Assembly (NCBI RefSeq): GCF_030161555.1
Contig: NZ_BSUK01000001.1
Coordinates: 2,418,001-2,482,000 of the forward strand
Direction: 5' to 3'
DNA from: Luteimicrobium album
GTDB lineage: Bacteria; Actinomycetota; Actinomycetes; Actinomycetales; Cellulomonadaceae
DNA: 64,000 nucleotides
The notes beneath the pieces are model-generated. The model was not told the DNA's origin. It worked only from the letters and a program-made list of their open reading frames with translations, and searched no databases. Below, piece by piece: positions 27,854 to 37,232 of the stretch. The position numbers and the translations under genes are program-made. The first letter of the stretch is position 1. Every line of letters starts with the position of its first letter.

Positions 27854-27871
27854 TTGTTCGACAGGCTTTAG
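27853..27871 (-). repeat. right terminal inverted repeat
   Basis: This is the exact inverted copy of 25581-25599. Its end overlaps the stop codon of the adjacent MFS gene: TAA at 27870-27868 on the minus strand lies partly in the repeat. Confidence 0.9.
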
Positions 27872-29126
27872 CCAGGGTCGGGGGCCGCATCAGGTGCGTC
27901 GTCGGGCGCGTCGGGCGCGGTGGGCGCGTCGGGCCGGTGGGGCGCGGTGGCGAGGAGCCCGGCCGCGACCATGACGGCCACGACGACGAGCAGCAGGACG
28001 AGCGGCGCCGTCCAGCCGTCGGTCGCGGTGTGGACGGCGCCCATCATCGACGGCGCGAGCGCTGCGATCACGTACCCGAACGTCTGGACGGCGGTCGAGG
28101 TGGTGCGCGCCTCGCGGAGCGACGTGGCGCGGACCGCGACGATCGTGAAGATGACCGTGAAGTTGGCGCCCTGGGCGGCACCGGCGAGGACGCCCACAGC
28201 GGCCAGAGGCCCGGGGCGAGCAGCAGGCCCAGGGGGAGCGAGAGCCAGGCGACGGCGATCGCCCCGAAGGCGCCGCGCGGCGTCACCCGGCGGCCGAGGA
28301 GGATCGGGATCGCGATCGAGCCGATCGCACCGAAGAGCTGGAACAGCGAGGCCGCGCCGCCCGACGCGCTCGGGTCGAGGCCGCGGGTGTCGTGCAGGAT
28401 CGTCGGGAGCCACGCCGTCGTGCCGTAGTACCCGAACGACTGGCCGGCGAACATCGCGACCAGCAGCCAGGTCAGCGGGCGACGCAGCGCGTGCACCTCG
28501 TCGGCGGCGTCCACGCGCGCCGTGCGAGGCGTGGCCTCCGGTCCTCGGCGCCGGGTCGCCGCCTGCCAGACCACCCACGCGACCGGGACGAGCACCGCCC
28601 AGCCGGCGAGCGCCCACTGCCAGCCGACGGCGTCGGCGACGGGCGCCGTGAACGCGGTCGCGAGGACGGACCCGCCGTTGAGGGCGGCCGAGTAGATGCC
28701 CGTGACGCGCGCGGCCTGGCCCGCGAAGTCGCGCGCGACGACGAGCGGCACCGCGATGTTCCCGGCCGTGATCGCGAGCCCGATCAGCACGGTCCCCGCG
28801 AGCGCCGCGGGGAACGACCCGGCCGAACGGACGACGGTGCCGAGCAGGATGGTCGCGAGGGCGAGCTGCACGACGCGCTCGATCCCCAGGCGGGCGATCG
28901 CGGCGGACGCGAGCGGTGACGCGACCGCGAAGCACAGCACCGGGAGTCCGGTGAGCACGCCGACGGCGGCGGCCGAGAGCGCGAGGTCGGCACGGACGTT
29001 CCCGGTGACCGGGGCGAGCGCGACGATCGGGGTGCGCAGGTTGAGCGCGACCAGCACGACGGCGGTGAGCAGCAGGCCGGACGCGCTGCCCGCAGGCATG
29101 CGTCGAGGCATCGACGGGGTGCTCAT
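27868..29126 (-). CDS. CynX/NimT-type MFS transporter (frameshift)
   Basis: This membrane protein of about 419 residues has 12 predicted helices and matches the cyanate/nitroimidazole MFS group: LNLRTPIVALAPVTGNVRADL, GLPVLCFAVASPLA, ALNGGSVLATAF and GQSFGYYGTTAWLPTIL. The frame breaks at 28208-28209, where one base restores [14 protein letters not shown]. Its present stop TAA is supplied by the IS end; without the IS the same position reads TAG, so the protein is unchanged. It lies just after a MarR gene, likely its regulator. The substrate is unknown. Confidence 0.88.
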
Positions 29127-29128
29127 GC

Positions 29129-29631
29129 TCAGCCCTCGAACGGGCCGACGACGACGCGCAGCAGGGCCGCGAGGCGCGACCGGTCCGCGGCGGGCAGGAC
29201 GTCGAGGATGCTCGCCTCGACCTGGAGGAGCTCGGTCATCGCCGCGTCGACGCGGCGCAGGCCCGCGTCGGTGAGCTCGACGAGCACGCCGCGGCGGTCG
29301 TCGGGGAGCGGTGGCGCTGGACGAGGTCGCGCTCCTCGAGCCGGTCGATGCGGTTGGTCATGGTGCCGCTTGTGACGAGCGTCTGGGTGACGAGCGCCCC
29401 GGGCGAGAGGCGGTACGGCTCTCCGGCGCGGCGCAGCGCCGACAGGACGTCGAACTCCCACGGCTCGAGGCCGGACCGCGCGAAGGCGCCGCGGCGGGCG
29501 AGGTCGAGGTGGCGGCCCAGCCGGCTCACGCGCGAGAAGACGGTGAGGGGCTCGACGTCGAGGTCCGGGCGCACGCGCTGCCACGCGGCGACGATGCGGT
29601 CGACCTCGTCGGGGTGCGGGGCGGCGGGCAT
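29129..29631 (-). CDS. MarR-family regulator of the MFS gene (frameshift)
   Basis: The repaired regulator of about 167 residues has the MarR winged helix (LEPWEFDVLSALRRAG, then TSGTMTNRIDRLEERDLV) with wing RHRSPDDRRGVLVELT. The C run, read as GGGG at 29303-29306, lacks one base, putting the wing and last helix (LLQVEASILDVLPAADRSRL) in a second frame. The gene ends two bases before the MFS ATG. A 16-bp palindrome lies 19 bases upstream of its start. Confidence 0.85.
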
Positions 29632-29649
29632 GGAGCGAGCGTATCCCGT

Positions 29650-29665
29650 CTCTTGACGTCAAGAG
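29650..29665. promoter_or_regulatory. MarR operator candidate
   Basis: CTCTTGACGTCAAGAG is a perfect 16-bp palindrome containing TTGACGTCAA, the common MarR half-site pair. A third partial half site (TCTTGACGG) follows at 29666. It is 19 bases from the MarR start, which fits autoregulation. Confidence 0.6.
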
Positions 29666-29710
29666 TCTTGACGGCGCTCAGGAGTCCCGCGAGGGAGGCG
29701 TCCGCGCCGT

Positions 29711-30874
29711 CTACGTGGCGGGGATGGGGAGGGCGTCGAGGTAGCGGGCGACCTCGCGCGCGGCGTCGCGGCCCGCACGGTTGGCGCCGATCGTCGACGC
29801 CGACGGCCCGTACCCGACGAGCTGCACGCGCGGCTCGGCGACGACGCGCGTGCCGTCCATCATGATCCCGCCGCCCGGCCCGCGCAGGTGCAGCGGGGCG
29901 AGGTGGTCGAGCGCCGCGCGGAAGCCGGTCGCCCACAGGATCGCGTCCGCGTGCTGCTCGGTGCCGTCGGCCCACGCGACGCCGTCGGGCGTGATCCGCT
30001 CGAACATCGGCCGGCGCACGAGCACCCCGCGGGCGGCGGCGTCGCGCAGCGCGGGCGTGAGGATCAGGCCCGTCACGCTGACCACGGACCCGGGCGGCAG
30101 CCCGGCGCGCACCCGCTCGTCGACGAGCGCGACGGCGTCGTGCCCGGCCTGCTGCGTGAACTCGTCGTCGCGCCACACCGGCTCGCGCCGCGTCACCCAG
30201 GTGGTCGAGGCGACCTCGCTGATCTCCGCGAGGAGCTGCACCGCGCTGATCCCGCCGCCGACGACGACCACGTGCTGCCCCGCGAAGTCCTCCGCACGCA
30301 CGTAGTCGGCGGTGTGGAGCTGGCGGCCCCGGAAGGTCTCCTGGCCGGGGTAGTACGGCCAGAACGGCTTGGTCCACGTGCCCGTCGCGTTGACCACCGT
30401 CCGGGCGAGCAGCGTCCGCCCGTCGGTGAGCGTGACGCGGAGGGGCGCTGCGCCGTCGTCGGGGTCGACCGGCTCGACGCGCGTCACGCGCGTCACGCGC
30501 GCCGGGCGCACGACCGGGAGGCCGGCCTCGCGCTCGTACGCGGCGTAGTAGCGGGGGACCGCGTCGCGCGAGGGCTCGGCCGGGTCGACGGTCGGCAGCG
30601 CCATGCCGGGCAGGTCGTGGACCTTGTTGACGGTCGCCATGCGCAGCGACTTCCACCGGTGCCGCCACGCACCGCCCGGGCCGTCCTCGCCGTCGAGCAC
30701 CACGAACGTGCGCCGCCCGGCCGTGGCCGGCTCCCACGGGGCCACGAATCCCCGTCGCCGGAGGTGCCACGCTGCCGAGAGCCCGGCCTGCCCCGCCCCG
30801 ACGACGACGGCGTCCACCGTCCCGACGGCGTCCAGCCCGCTCGGGCCGGGTCCGGTGGTCGGGGAGGGGATCAC
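29711..30874 (-). CDS. FAD-dependent monooxygenase / flavoprotein (YpdA/CzcO-type)
   Basis: This cytosolic enzyme of about 387 residues has the N-terminal FAD Rossmann motif VVVGAGQAGLSAAWHL, a GGAWRHRW segment that resembles the FMO/BVMO fingerprint, and a second dinucleotide motif VVVVGGGISAVQLL, followed by ILWATGFRAAL. It is typical of CzcO/YpdA-like flavoproteins, which oxidise substrates or reduce disulfides with NADPH. GTG 30874 is chosen because family sequence begins near VGTVDAVVV. It is transcribed away from the palindrome and the exporter genes. Intact frame. Confidence 0.82.
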   Translation of the reverse strand: MIPSPTTGPGPSGLDAVGTVDAVVVGAGQAGLSAAWHLRRRGFVAPWEPATAGRRTFVVLDGEDGPGGAWRHRWKSLRMATVNKVHDLPGMALPTVDPAEPSRDAVPRYYAAYEREAGLPVVRPARVTRVTRVEPVDPDDGAAPLRVTLTDGRTLLARTVVNATGTWTKPFWPYYPGQETFRGRQLHTADYVRAEDFAGQHVVVVGGGISAVQLLAEISEVASTTWVTRREPVWRDDEFTQQAGHDAVALVDERVRAGLPPGSVVSVTGLILTPALRDAAARGVLVRRPMFERITPDGVAWADGTEQHADAILWATGFRAALDHLAPLHLRGPGGGIMMDGTRVVAEPRVQLVGYGPSASTIGANRAGRDAAREVARYLDALPIPAT

Positions 30875-30930
30875 GTCCGCACAACGCGCCCGGCCGCCGT
30901 CGTCATCCGGGCGCCCGGTCACGCGGTGTC

Positions 30931-31007
30931 GCGCCGAGCAAGCGGGCTCGACGTCGAGCAAGTAGGGGATCTCCGCTTGCTCGACGAGAAGCGCTCTTGC
31001 TCGGCGC
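30931..31007. repeat. 77-bp nested palindrome with four CGAGCAAG boxes
   Basis: Outer arms GCGCCGAGCAAG and CTTGCTCGGCGC pair perfectly over 12 bp, and inner arms TCGAGCAAG and CTTGCTCGA over 9 bp. The unit lies in the gap between the FMO gene and the exporter permease. It may be a REP-type mobile element, a terminator or a multi-site operator. Confidence 0.75.
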
Positions 31008-31064
31008 GCCGGGGCGTGCGCGGCGGCGGCGTTCCTGCCGGTCACGGGGTGAAGCGCGGCGCGC

Positions 31065-32282
31065 TCACGCGGCCCGCAGGGCGTCCCTGAGCTTGACGCG
31101 GGCACCCGTGCGCAGGACGGCGTTCGAGTAGATGCGGCCCGCGAGCCAGACCAGCGCCGGCAGCAGAGCGAGCGAGATCAGCACCGACACGACCGCCTGC
31201 CACGTCTCGACCGTGCCGAGCGCGATCCGGATCGGCATGACGAGCGGCGCGCAGAACGGCAGGTAGCTGAGCCACACGACGATCGGGCTGTCCGGGTTCC
31301 ACGGCGCGATCGAGATGCCGATGATGTACGGCACGATCATGAGCATCACCACGGGCGCGGTGACGGAGCCGATGTCCTCCTGGCGCGAGACCAGAGCCGC
31401 GAGCGCCGCGAGCGCGAGCGAGTACATGAGGAACCCGACCACGAACCACACGAGCGCCCACAGCGCCGTCGCGCCGAGGTCGATGTCGCTGGCCTTCACC
31501 AGGCCGAGGGCGGCCGCGGTCCCGGCGCCTCCCAGCACCACCACGCCGACCTGCACGAGCCCCACCACGCCGATGCCGAGCACCTTGCCCGCCATGAGCT
31601 GCCACGGCCGGACCGTCGCGAGGAGCAGCTCGACGACCCGGCTCGACTTCTCCTCGACCACGCCCTGGGCGACGAGCTGCGCGCAGGTCTGCAGCGTGAT
31701 GAACAGCAGGATCCCCGCCACGTAGCCGGCGACGATCTGGGCGCTGTCGCGCTCCAGCTGGGGCTCGAGCGGAGCCACGTCGAGCTGGACGTCGCTGAGC
31801 TGCTGCGACACCTTCCTCGGGTCGCCGCCGAGCTGCATGATCGCGTGCGCCAGCGCCGTCTGCTGCCGCAGGCTCGTGAGCACCGCGGCGCTCGTCGTGT
31901 CGAGCTCCTTCTTCACGACGACCGTGAAGGACTCCGGGTCGCCCGTGAGCGCCGCGTCGAGCGAGCCGTCCTCGACGCCGGACTTCGCGGCCGCGTCGTC
32001 CGGCACCTGCGTGACCTCGATGTCGTCGCCCGCGGCCTTCGCGGCGGACTGGAGCGGCTGGGTGAGGGACGCCGTCTGCGGCGTCAGGCCGACCACCTTC
32101 GCCGACGACGACCCCTGCGCCAGGTGCAGCACCACCCCGCCCACGATCACCGCGACGAGCATGACGAGCGTCGTGACGATGTACGCACGCGAGCGCATGC
32201 GCGTCGTCAGCTCGCGCCCCGCGACGAGGCGCACCGTGGACCAGCCCGACGACGGGGCGCTCGGAGAAAGGGGTGTGCTCAC
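31065..32282 (-). CDS. NatB-type ABC-2 exporter permease
   Basis: This membrane protein of 405 residues has an N-terminal helix (AYIVTTLVMLVAVIVGGVV), a large extracytoplasmic domain, and about five C-terminal helices, with ETWQAVVSVLISLALLPALVWL near the end and the motif LVAQGVVEEKSSRVVELLL typical of NatB/ABC-2 permeases. It should pair with the ATPase encoded upstream, whose stop overlaps its GTG start, as a NatAB-like exporter for cations, peptides or lipids. Frame intact. Confidence 0.88.
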   Translation of the reverse strand: MSTPLSPSAPSSGWSTVRLVAGRELTTRMRSRAYIVTTLVMLVAVIVGGVVLHLAQGSSSAKVVGLTPQTASLTQPLQSAAKAAGDDIEVTQVPDDAAAKSGVEDGSLDAALTGDPESFTVVVKKELDTTSAAVLTSLRQQTALAHAIMQLGGDPRKVSQQLSDVQLDVAPLEPQLERDSAQIVAGYVAGILLFITLQTCAQLVAQGVVEEKSSRVVELLLATVRPWQLMAGKVLGIGVVGLVQVGVVVLGGAGTAAALGLVKASDIDLGATALWALVWFVVGFLMYSLALAALAALVSRQEDIGSVTAPVVMLMIVPYIIGISIAPWNPDSPIVVWLSYLPFCAPLVMPIRIALGTVETWQAVVSVLISLALLPALVWLAGRIYSNAVLRTGARVKLRDALRAA

Positions 32283-33228
32283 GCTGCGGGCTCCTCGGTC
32301 GGGGCGGACACCACGTCGCGGTACAGGTCGACGAGCGAGTGCCGCACCGGCGTGAAGCTGCGGACCGGCCCCGCGGCGAGCGCCGCCTGCAGGACGGCCT
32401 GGGCCGCGTCGTCGGCGGAGGGGCGCGGCCCGCCGTGGAGACGCCGTCGAGCTCGACGACGGTGCGCGGCCCGTCCGAGCTCACGACCCGCAGCCCGCTG
32501 CCCGACGCGAGCGCCGACGCCCACGCGCTCGCGGTCGCGCCGTCGACGAACCACTGGGGGCGGCCGGCGGAGCGGAGCTCGTCGATCGGGCCCTCGGCGA
32601 CCATCTGGCCGTCCTTGATGATCCCGACGCGGTCGCACAGGCGCTCGACGAGGTCGAGCTGGTGGGACGAGAAGAGCACCGGCACGCCGGCGGCGGCGCG
32701 CTCGCGGAGCACGCCGCTCATGACGTCGACGGCGACCGGGTCGAGACCCGAGAACGGCTCGTCGAGCACGAGGATCTCCGGGTCGTGGGCGAGCGCCGCG
32801 GCGAGCTGGACGCGCTGCTGGTTGCCCAGCGACAGCTTCTGCACCTCGTCCGTGCGGCGGTGCGCGACGCCCAGGATCTCCGTCCAGCGCTCCATCGCGT
32901 CCCGGGCCTCGGCCGGCGTCTTGCCGTGCAGGCGGGCCAGGTAGACGAGCTGCTCGTCGACGCGCATGCGCGGGTACAGGCCGCGCTCCTCCGGCATGTA
33001 GCCGATCCGGCGCCGCACCTCGAGGTCGACGGGCTGCCCGTCCCACCGCACCTGACCCGAGTCGGGAGCGAGGACGCCCAGGGCGATCCGCATGGTCGTC
33101 GTCTTGCCGGCGCCGTTGGAACCGACGAACCCGAAGATCTCCCCCGACGGGACGTCGAACGTCATGTCGCGCAGGGCGCGGACCGGGCCGTACGCCTTGT
33201 CGAGGTGGTCGATCTCGAGGGTGGGCAT
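32279..33228 (-). CDS. NatA-type ABC transporter ATP-binding protein (frameshift)
   Basis: The cytosolic ATPase of about 316 residues energises the NatB-like permease. It has Walker A GSNGAGKTT, the signature LSLGNQQRVQ with L in place of SGG, Walker B ILVLDEPFSGLD, and the H-loop SSHQLDLVE, then a C-terminal extension. The missing base at 32427-32428 splits the extension; restoring it reads STAGPRPSADD. The deviation of the C-motif (SLGNQ) is typical of the NatA subfamily. It is probably cotranscribed with the permease. A TetR gene lies upstream. Confidence 0.9.
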
Positions 33229-33360
33229 CGCGCTCCAGGCTCCGTCGGCTGTCCGTGAGGGCGCTCAGGGCGCCGACCACACCGAACCACACCCGAGGCA
33301 ACCGTGTCGACCAGGCGCGCGGGCTTTCCGTGGCCCGGGAACGGCGTCGGCCGCGGGACG

Positions 33361-34008
33361 TCAGGCGCGCGACGGCGGCTGCTCGTGCAGCGTGGGTCGC
33401 TTCTCCAGGTGGGAGAGACCGTTCCAGGCCAGGTTGACGAGGTGCGCCGCGACCTCGGCCTTCGGGGGCCTCCGCGCGTCGAGCCAGTACTGGCCGGTGA
33501 GCGCGACGCTGCCGACGAGCATCTGCGCGTACAGCGCCGCGAACTTCGGGTCGAGCCCACGGTCGCGGAACTGGCTGCGCAGGAGCGTCGCGACCTGGGT
33601 CGCGACGTCGCCGATCAGGCTCGAGAACGTGCCCGTCGCCTGCGCCACCGGAGAGTCGCGGACGAGGATCCGGAAGCCGTCCTCGGAGTTCTCGATGTAC
33701 GTGAGGAGCGCGAGCGACGCCCGCTCGAGCAGCACCTTCGGGTGCCCCCGCGACGTCAGGGCGCCCATGAGCGCGGCCGTGAGCGCCTGGATCTCACGGT
33801 CCACGACGACCGCGTACACCCCTTCCTTGCCGCCGAAGTGCTCGTACACGACCGGCTTGGAGACCTCGGCGCGCTGGGCGATCTCCTCGACGCTCGTCCC
33901 GTCGAAGCCCTTCTCGGCGAACAGCCGGCGGCTGACGGCCAGGAGCTGCTCGCGCCGCTGGCTCGCGGTCATGCGGGAGCGTGCCGGCCGCTTCGGTTCC
34001 GGGGTCAT
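33361..34008 (-). CDS. TetR/AcrR-family regulator
   Basis: This regulator of about 215 residues has the N-terminal helix-turn-helix TSVEEIAQRAEVSKPVVYEH and a TetR_C helical ligand domain. ATG 34008 is used because an in-frame extension to 34158 has no homologous sequence. It lies 132 bp upstream of the NatA gene on the same strand, so it may control the exporter. I see no clear palindrome in the gap. Confidence 0.88.
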   Translation of the reverse strand: MTPEPKRPARSRMTASQRREQLLAVSRRLFAEKGFDGTSVEEIAQRAEVSKPVVYEHFGGKEGVYAVVVDREIQALTAALMGALTSRGHPKVLLERASLALLTYIENSEDGFRILVRDSPVAQATGTFSSLIGDVATQVATLLRSQFRDRGLDPKFAALYAQMLVGSVALTGQYWLDARRPPKAEVAAHLVNLAWNGLSHLEKRPTLHEQPPSRA

Positions 34009-34287
34009 CGCCCCATTGTGCCCGTCAGGGCTTCCGCCGGCGGTGACCTGCCGTTCGCCGAGGGTGACGTCGTCGGGCGGGTCGACCATGCGGTGGTCCT
34101 CCACCTTCCGCGCCGAGCATGAGGCTGTGCCCCTGATCGAGGCCGAGATGGTGGGCAACGTCCGTCGGCGAGCACGGTGCCGCCGTCGGCGGGAGTGTCA
34201 CGGACAGGTCACGCGGACCTGGCAGACTAGGGCTGGACGCGCCACCTGCGCACGCCCCCGCCCGGTGGAGAGAAGATCCGCCGGCTG

Positions 34288-34358
34288 TCCGCCTTGGTGT
34301 AATCGGCAGCACAAGGGTTTTGGTGCCCTTGGTCCAGGTTCGAGTCCTGGGGGCGGAG
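34288..34358 (+). tRNA. tRNA-Gln (anticodon TTG)
   Basis: Acceptor TCCGCCT pairs with GGGCGGA (last pair T-G), the T arm is CCAGG-TTCGAGT-CCTGG, and the D region is GTG-TAATCGGCAG-CAC. The anticodon loop reads TTTTGGT. The anticodon stem does not close unless one base is added after AAGGG: AGGG plus one base then pairs with GCCCT. With 71 bases it is one short of the usual 72, in keeping with base losses seen across the window. Its place before glmU matches other actinobacteria. No CCA is encoded. Confidence 0.85.
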
Positions 34359-34388
34359 CGAGCGCGACGAACGACGACGGGAGCTCAC

Positions 34389-36158
34389 GTGACGGCCCAG
34401 ACCGCACCGACCAGCGACGACTCCGGAACCCCGCAGAACACGCCGCGCCTCGCTGCGGCCGTGGTCCTCGCGGCGGGCGAGGGCACGCGCATGCGGTCCA
34501 CCACTCCGAAGCTGCTGCACACGATCGGTGGCCGTAGCCTGCTGGGTCACGTGCTGACCGCGACCCGGGAGCTGGACGCCCGTCGGACGGCCGTCGTCGT
34601 GCGGCACCAGGCGGAGCGCGTCGCGGAGCACGCTCGCGCGATCGCTGAGGGCGTCTTGGTCGTCGAGCAGGACGAGCTGCCGGGCACGGGTGCGGCGGTG
34701 CGGTCGGCGCTGTCGGTGCTCGACGCCGCGGCCCACGCAGACCGGGCGGCGCACGGCGTGCCGCTGGGCCAGGAGGGCCAGGTGCTGGGCGCGGGGCTCG
34801 AGGGCCCGGTCCTCGTGGTGGCGGGCGACCTGCCGCTGCTCGACTCCGGGACGCTCGGCGAGCTGGTGGCGTCGCACGTCGCGGACGGCAACGCGGTGAC
34901 GGTCCTCACCACGGTCGTCGCGGACCCGACGGGTTACGGCCGAGTCGTCCGCGAGGACGGCACGGGCGACGTCCTGAGGATCGTCGAGCACCGGGACGCG
35001 AGCCCCGAGGAGCTCGCGGTCGCCGAGATCAACACATCGGTCTACGTGTTCGACGCGGGCGTCCTGCGCGCGGGCCTCGCCCGCATCACCCAGCACAACG
35101 CGCAGGGCGAGCTGTACCTGACGGACGTCGTCGCGCTGGCCCGCGAGGACGGCGGCCAGGTCCGGGCGATCCTCTCGGAGGATGCGCACGCCGTCGAGGG
35201 CGTCAACGACCGGGTGCAGCTCGCGGCGCTGGGCCGGATCCTCAACGCCCGCATCCTCGAGGACTGGATGCGCGCGGGGGTCACGATCGTGGACCCGGCG
35301 ACCACGTGGATCGACGTCGACGTGGACCTGGCCCCGGACGTGACGATCCTCCCGGGCACGCAGCTCCACGGCGCGACGGTCGTCTCGACGGGCGCGACGA
35401 TCGGTCCGGACACTACGCTCACGGACGTGGAGGTAGGCGAGGGCGCGGTGGTCTCGCGCACGCACGCGTCGCTCTCGGTCATCGGCGCCGGGGCGAACGT
35501 CGGCCCGTTCGCCTATCTGCGGCCGGGCAGCGTGCTCGGTGAGAAGGGCAAGATCGGCACGTTCGTCGAGACGAAGAACGTGCGGATCGGCGCGGGCTCG
35601 AAGGTCCCGCACCTGTCGTACGTGGGCGACGCGACGATCGGCGAGGGCACGAACATCGGTGCGGCATCCATCTTCGTCAACTACGACGGCGTCCACAAGC
35701 ACCACACGACGATCGGCTCGCACGCCCGCACGGGTGCCGACAACCTCTTCGTGGCCCCGGTGACCGTGGGCGACGGCGCCTACACGGGGGCCGGCTCGGT
35801 CATCCGCCAGGACGTGCCTGCCGGGGCTCTGGGAGTGAGCGCGGGGGCGCAGCGGAACATCGAGGGCTGGGTCGAGCGTCGTCGTCCTGGCACCGCGGCC
35901 GCGCAGGCCGCCGCCGCGGCCCGCGGCGAGGGCAGCGAGCCCACGGGCAACGACGACTCCTCGGACGACGCCGTCGTGCCGGCCACCGAGCCCGCGACCC
36001 TCACCGGTGCGATGCCAGCCCTGGGTGCGCAGGCCCTGCGCGAGCTCGCGAAGCACGCCGATGCCGCCGACCAGCCACGCCCGACCTCGCCCCACTCGGA
36101 GGCGCTGGACGACACGCTCACCATCCGTACCGCCCGCACCGAGGGGACCGACCGATGA
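34389..36158 (+). CDS. glmU: GlmU, bifunctional GlcNAc-1-P uridyltransferase / GlcN-1-P acetyltransferase
   Basis: GlmU makes UDP-GlcNAc for peptidoglycan and wall glycans. The 589-residue protein starts with a nucleotidyltransferase motif [14 protein letters not shown], then [10 protein letters not shown], followed by a left-handed beta-helix with the acetyl-CoA and GlcN-P site ([15 protein letters not shown] and [18 protein letters not shown]). About 120 residues beyond the usual length follow, an Ala/Glu-rich tail with a final LRELAKHA segment of unknown role. GTG 34389 follows a GGGAG site. The stop overlaps prs (ATGA). Intact frame. Confidence 0.97.
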   Translation: MTAQTAPTSDDSGTPQNTPRLAAAVVLAAGEGTRMRSTTPKLLHTIGGRSLLGHVLTATRELDARRTAVVVRHQAERVAEHARAIAEGVLVVEQDELPGTGAAVRSALSVLDAAAHADRAAHGVPLGQEGQVLGAGLEGPVLVVAGDLPLLDSGTLGELVASHVADGNAVTVLTTVVADPTGYGRVVREDGTGDVLRIVEHRDASPEELAVAEINTSVYVFDAGVLRAGLARITQHNAQGELYLTDVVALAREDGGQVRAILSEDAHAVEGVNDRVQLAALGRILNARILEDWMRAGVTIVDPATTWIDVDVDLAPDVTILPGTQLHGATVVSTGATIGPDTTLTDVEVGEGAVVSRTHASLSVIGAGANVGPFAYLRPGSVLGEKGKIGTFVETKNVRIGAGSKVPHLSYVGDATIGEGTNIGAASIFVNYDGVHKHHTTIGSHARTGADNLFVAPVTVGDGAYTGAGSVIRQDVPAGALGVSAGAQRNIEGWVERRRPGTAAAQAAAAARGEGSEPTGNDDSSDDAVVPATEPATLTGAMPALGAQALRELAKHADAADQPRPTSPHSEALDDTLTIRTARTEGTDR

Positions 36159-37141
36159 CCACGCTGCTCACCGGCGAGAAGAACACGAAGACGCTGGTCC
36201 TGGCGTCGGGCCGCGCGCACCCGGAGCTCGCGAAGGATGTCGCCCGCGAGCTGGGCGTCGACCTGCTCCCGACGACGGCGTACGACTTCGCGAACGGCGA
36301 GATCTACGTGCGGTTCGGCGAGTCGGTGCGCGGCACCGACGTGTTCCTGCTGCAGAGCCACACGGCGCCGATCAACCAGTGGATCATGGAGCAGCTGCTC
36401 ATGGTCGACGCCGCGAAGCGGGCCTCGGCGCGCACCATCACGGTCGTCGTCCCGTTCTACGGGTACGCCCGGCAGGACAAGAAGCACCGCGGCCGCGAGC
36501 CGATCTCGGCCCGTCTCATGGCGGACCTGTTCAAGACGGCGGGCGCGGACCGGATCATGAGCGTCGACCTGCACTCGGCGCAGGCGCAGGGCTTCTTCGA
36601 CGGCCCGGTCGACCACCTGTGGGCGATGCCGATCCTCACGGACTACGTGCGCGGCCGGGTGGACCTGGGCAACGTCACGGTCGTCTCGCCCGACGCCGGC
36701 CGCATCCGTGTCGCCGAGCAGTGGGCCGCGAAGCTGGGCGGCGGGCCCCTGGCGTTCGTCCACAAGACCCGCGACATCACGCGCCCCAACCAGTCGGTCG
36801 CGAACCGTGTCGTCGGTGACGTCGAGGGCCGCGACTGCGTGCTCGTCGACGACCTCATCGACACCGGCGGCACCATCGCGGAGGCCGTGAAGGTCGTCCT
36901 CGCGGCGGGCGCGAAGAGCGTCATCGTCGCCGCGACGCACGGCGTGCTGTCGGACCCGGCGGCCCAGCGCCTGTCGGAGTGCGGCGCGCGCGAGGTCGTC
37001 GTGACGGACACGCTGCCCATCACGGCCGACAAGCAGTTCGGCCAGCTCACGGTCCTCTCGATCGCCCCGGTGATCGCGCGCGCGATCCGCGAGGTGTTCG
37101 ACGACGGCTCGGTGACCTCGCTCTTCGACGGCAACTCCTGA
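36155..37141 (+). CDS. prs: ribose-phosphate pyrophosphokinase
   Basis: Prs makes PRPP from ribose-5-phosphate and ATP for nucleotides, histidine and tryptophan. The 328-residue class I enzyme has the [10 protein letters not shown] substrate loop, [16 protein letters not shown] flexible loop, metal-binding DLHSAQ and the PRPP motif [13 protein letters not shown]. It is coupled to glmU by an ATGA overlap, a standard actinobacterial pair. Intact. Confidence 0.98.
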   Translation: MTTLLTGEKNTKTLVLASGRAHPELAKDVARELGVDLLPTTAYDFANGEIYVRFGESVRGTDVFLLQSHTAPINQWIMEQLLMVDAAKRASARTITVVVPFYGYARQDKKHRGREPISARLMADLFKTAGADRIMSVDLHSAQAQGFFDGPVDHLWAMPILTDYVRGRVDLGNVTVVSPDAGRIRVAEQWAAKLGGGPLAFVHKTRDITRPNQSVANRVVGDVEGRDCVLVDDLIDTGGTIAEAVKVVLAAGAKSVIVAATHGVLSDPAAQRLSECGAREVVVTDTLPITADKQFGQLTVLSIAPVIARAIREVFDDGSVTSLFDGNS

Positions 37142-37232
37142 CCCGGAGCCGTCTCGCGCCGGTCGGCCGGGCGGTCCGGCCCGGTTCGCGGCAGGATCGA
37201 CGTGACCGGCCCGGCTCTCGAGAGGACGTGCC

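Larger units (their letters stand above)
25581..27871. mobile_element. 2.3-kb insertion sequence carrying TnpB and a degraded DDE transposase
   Basis: Perfect 19-bp inverted ends bound this element: CTAAAGCCTGTCGAACAAC at left and its complement at right. TA is duplicated inside a CTAG target (CTA at left, TAG at right), as in IS5/IS427- or IS630-like insertions. Inside are a tnpB gene on the minus strand and an IS5-family transposase remnant on the plus strand, divergent from each other with a CCGTAG tandem repeat between them. Tnp domain loss makes it non-autonomous. It sits between an MFS gene and a ThDP enzyme gene and disrupts neither protein. Confidence 0.9.

Noticed and set aside
30481..30510. 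GCGCGTCAC tandem repeats as a regulatory array
   Set aside because: They lie inside the flavoprotein frame and encode TRVTRV, ordinary coding sequence.
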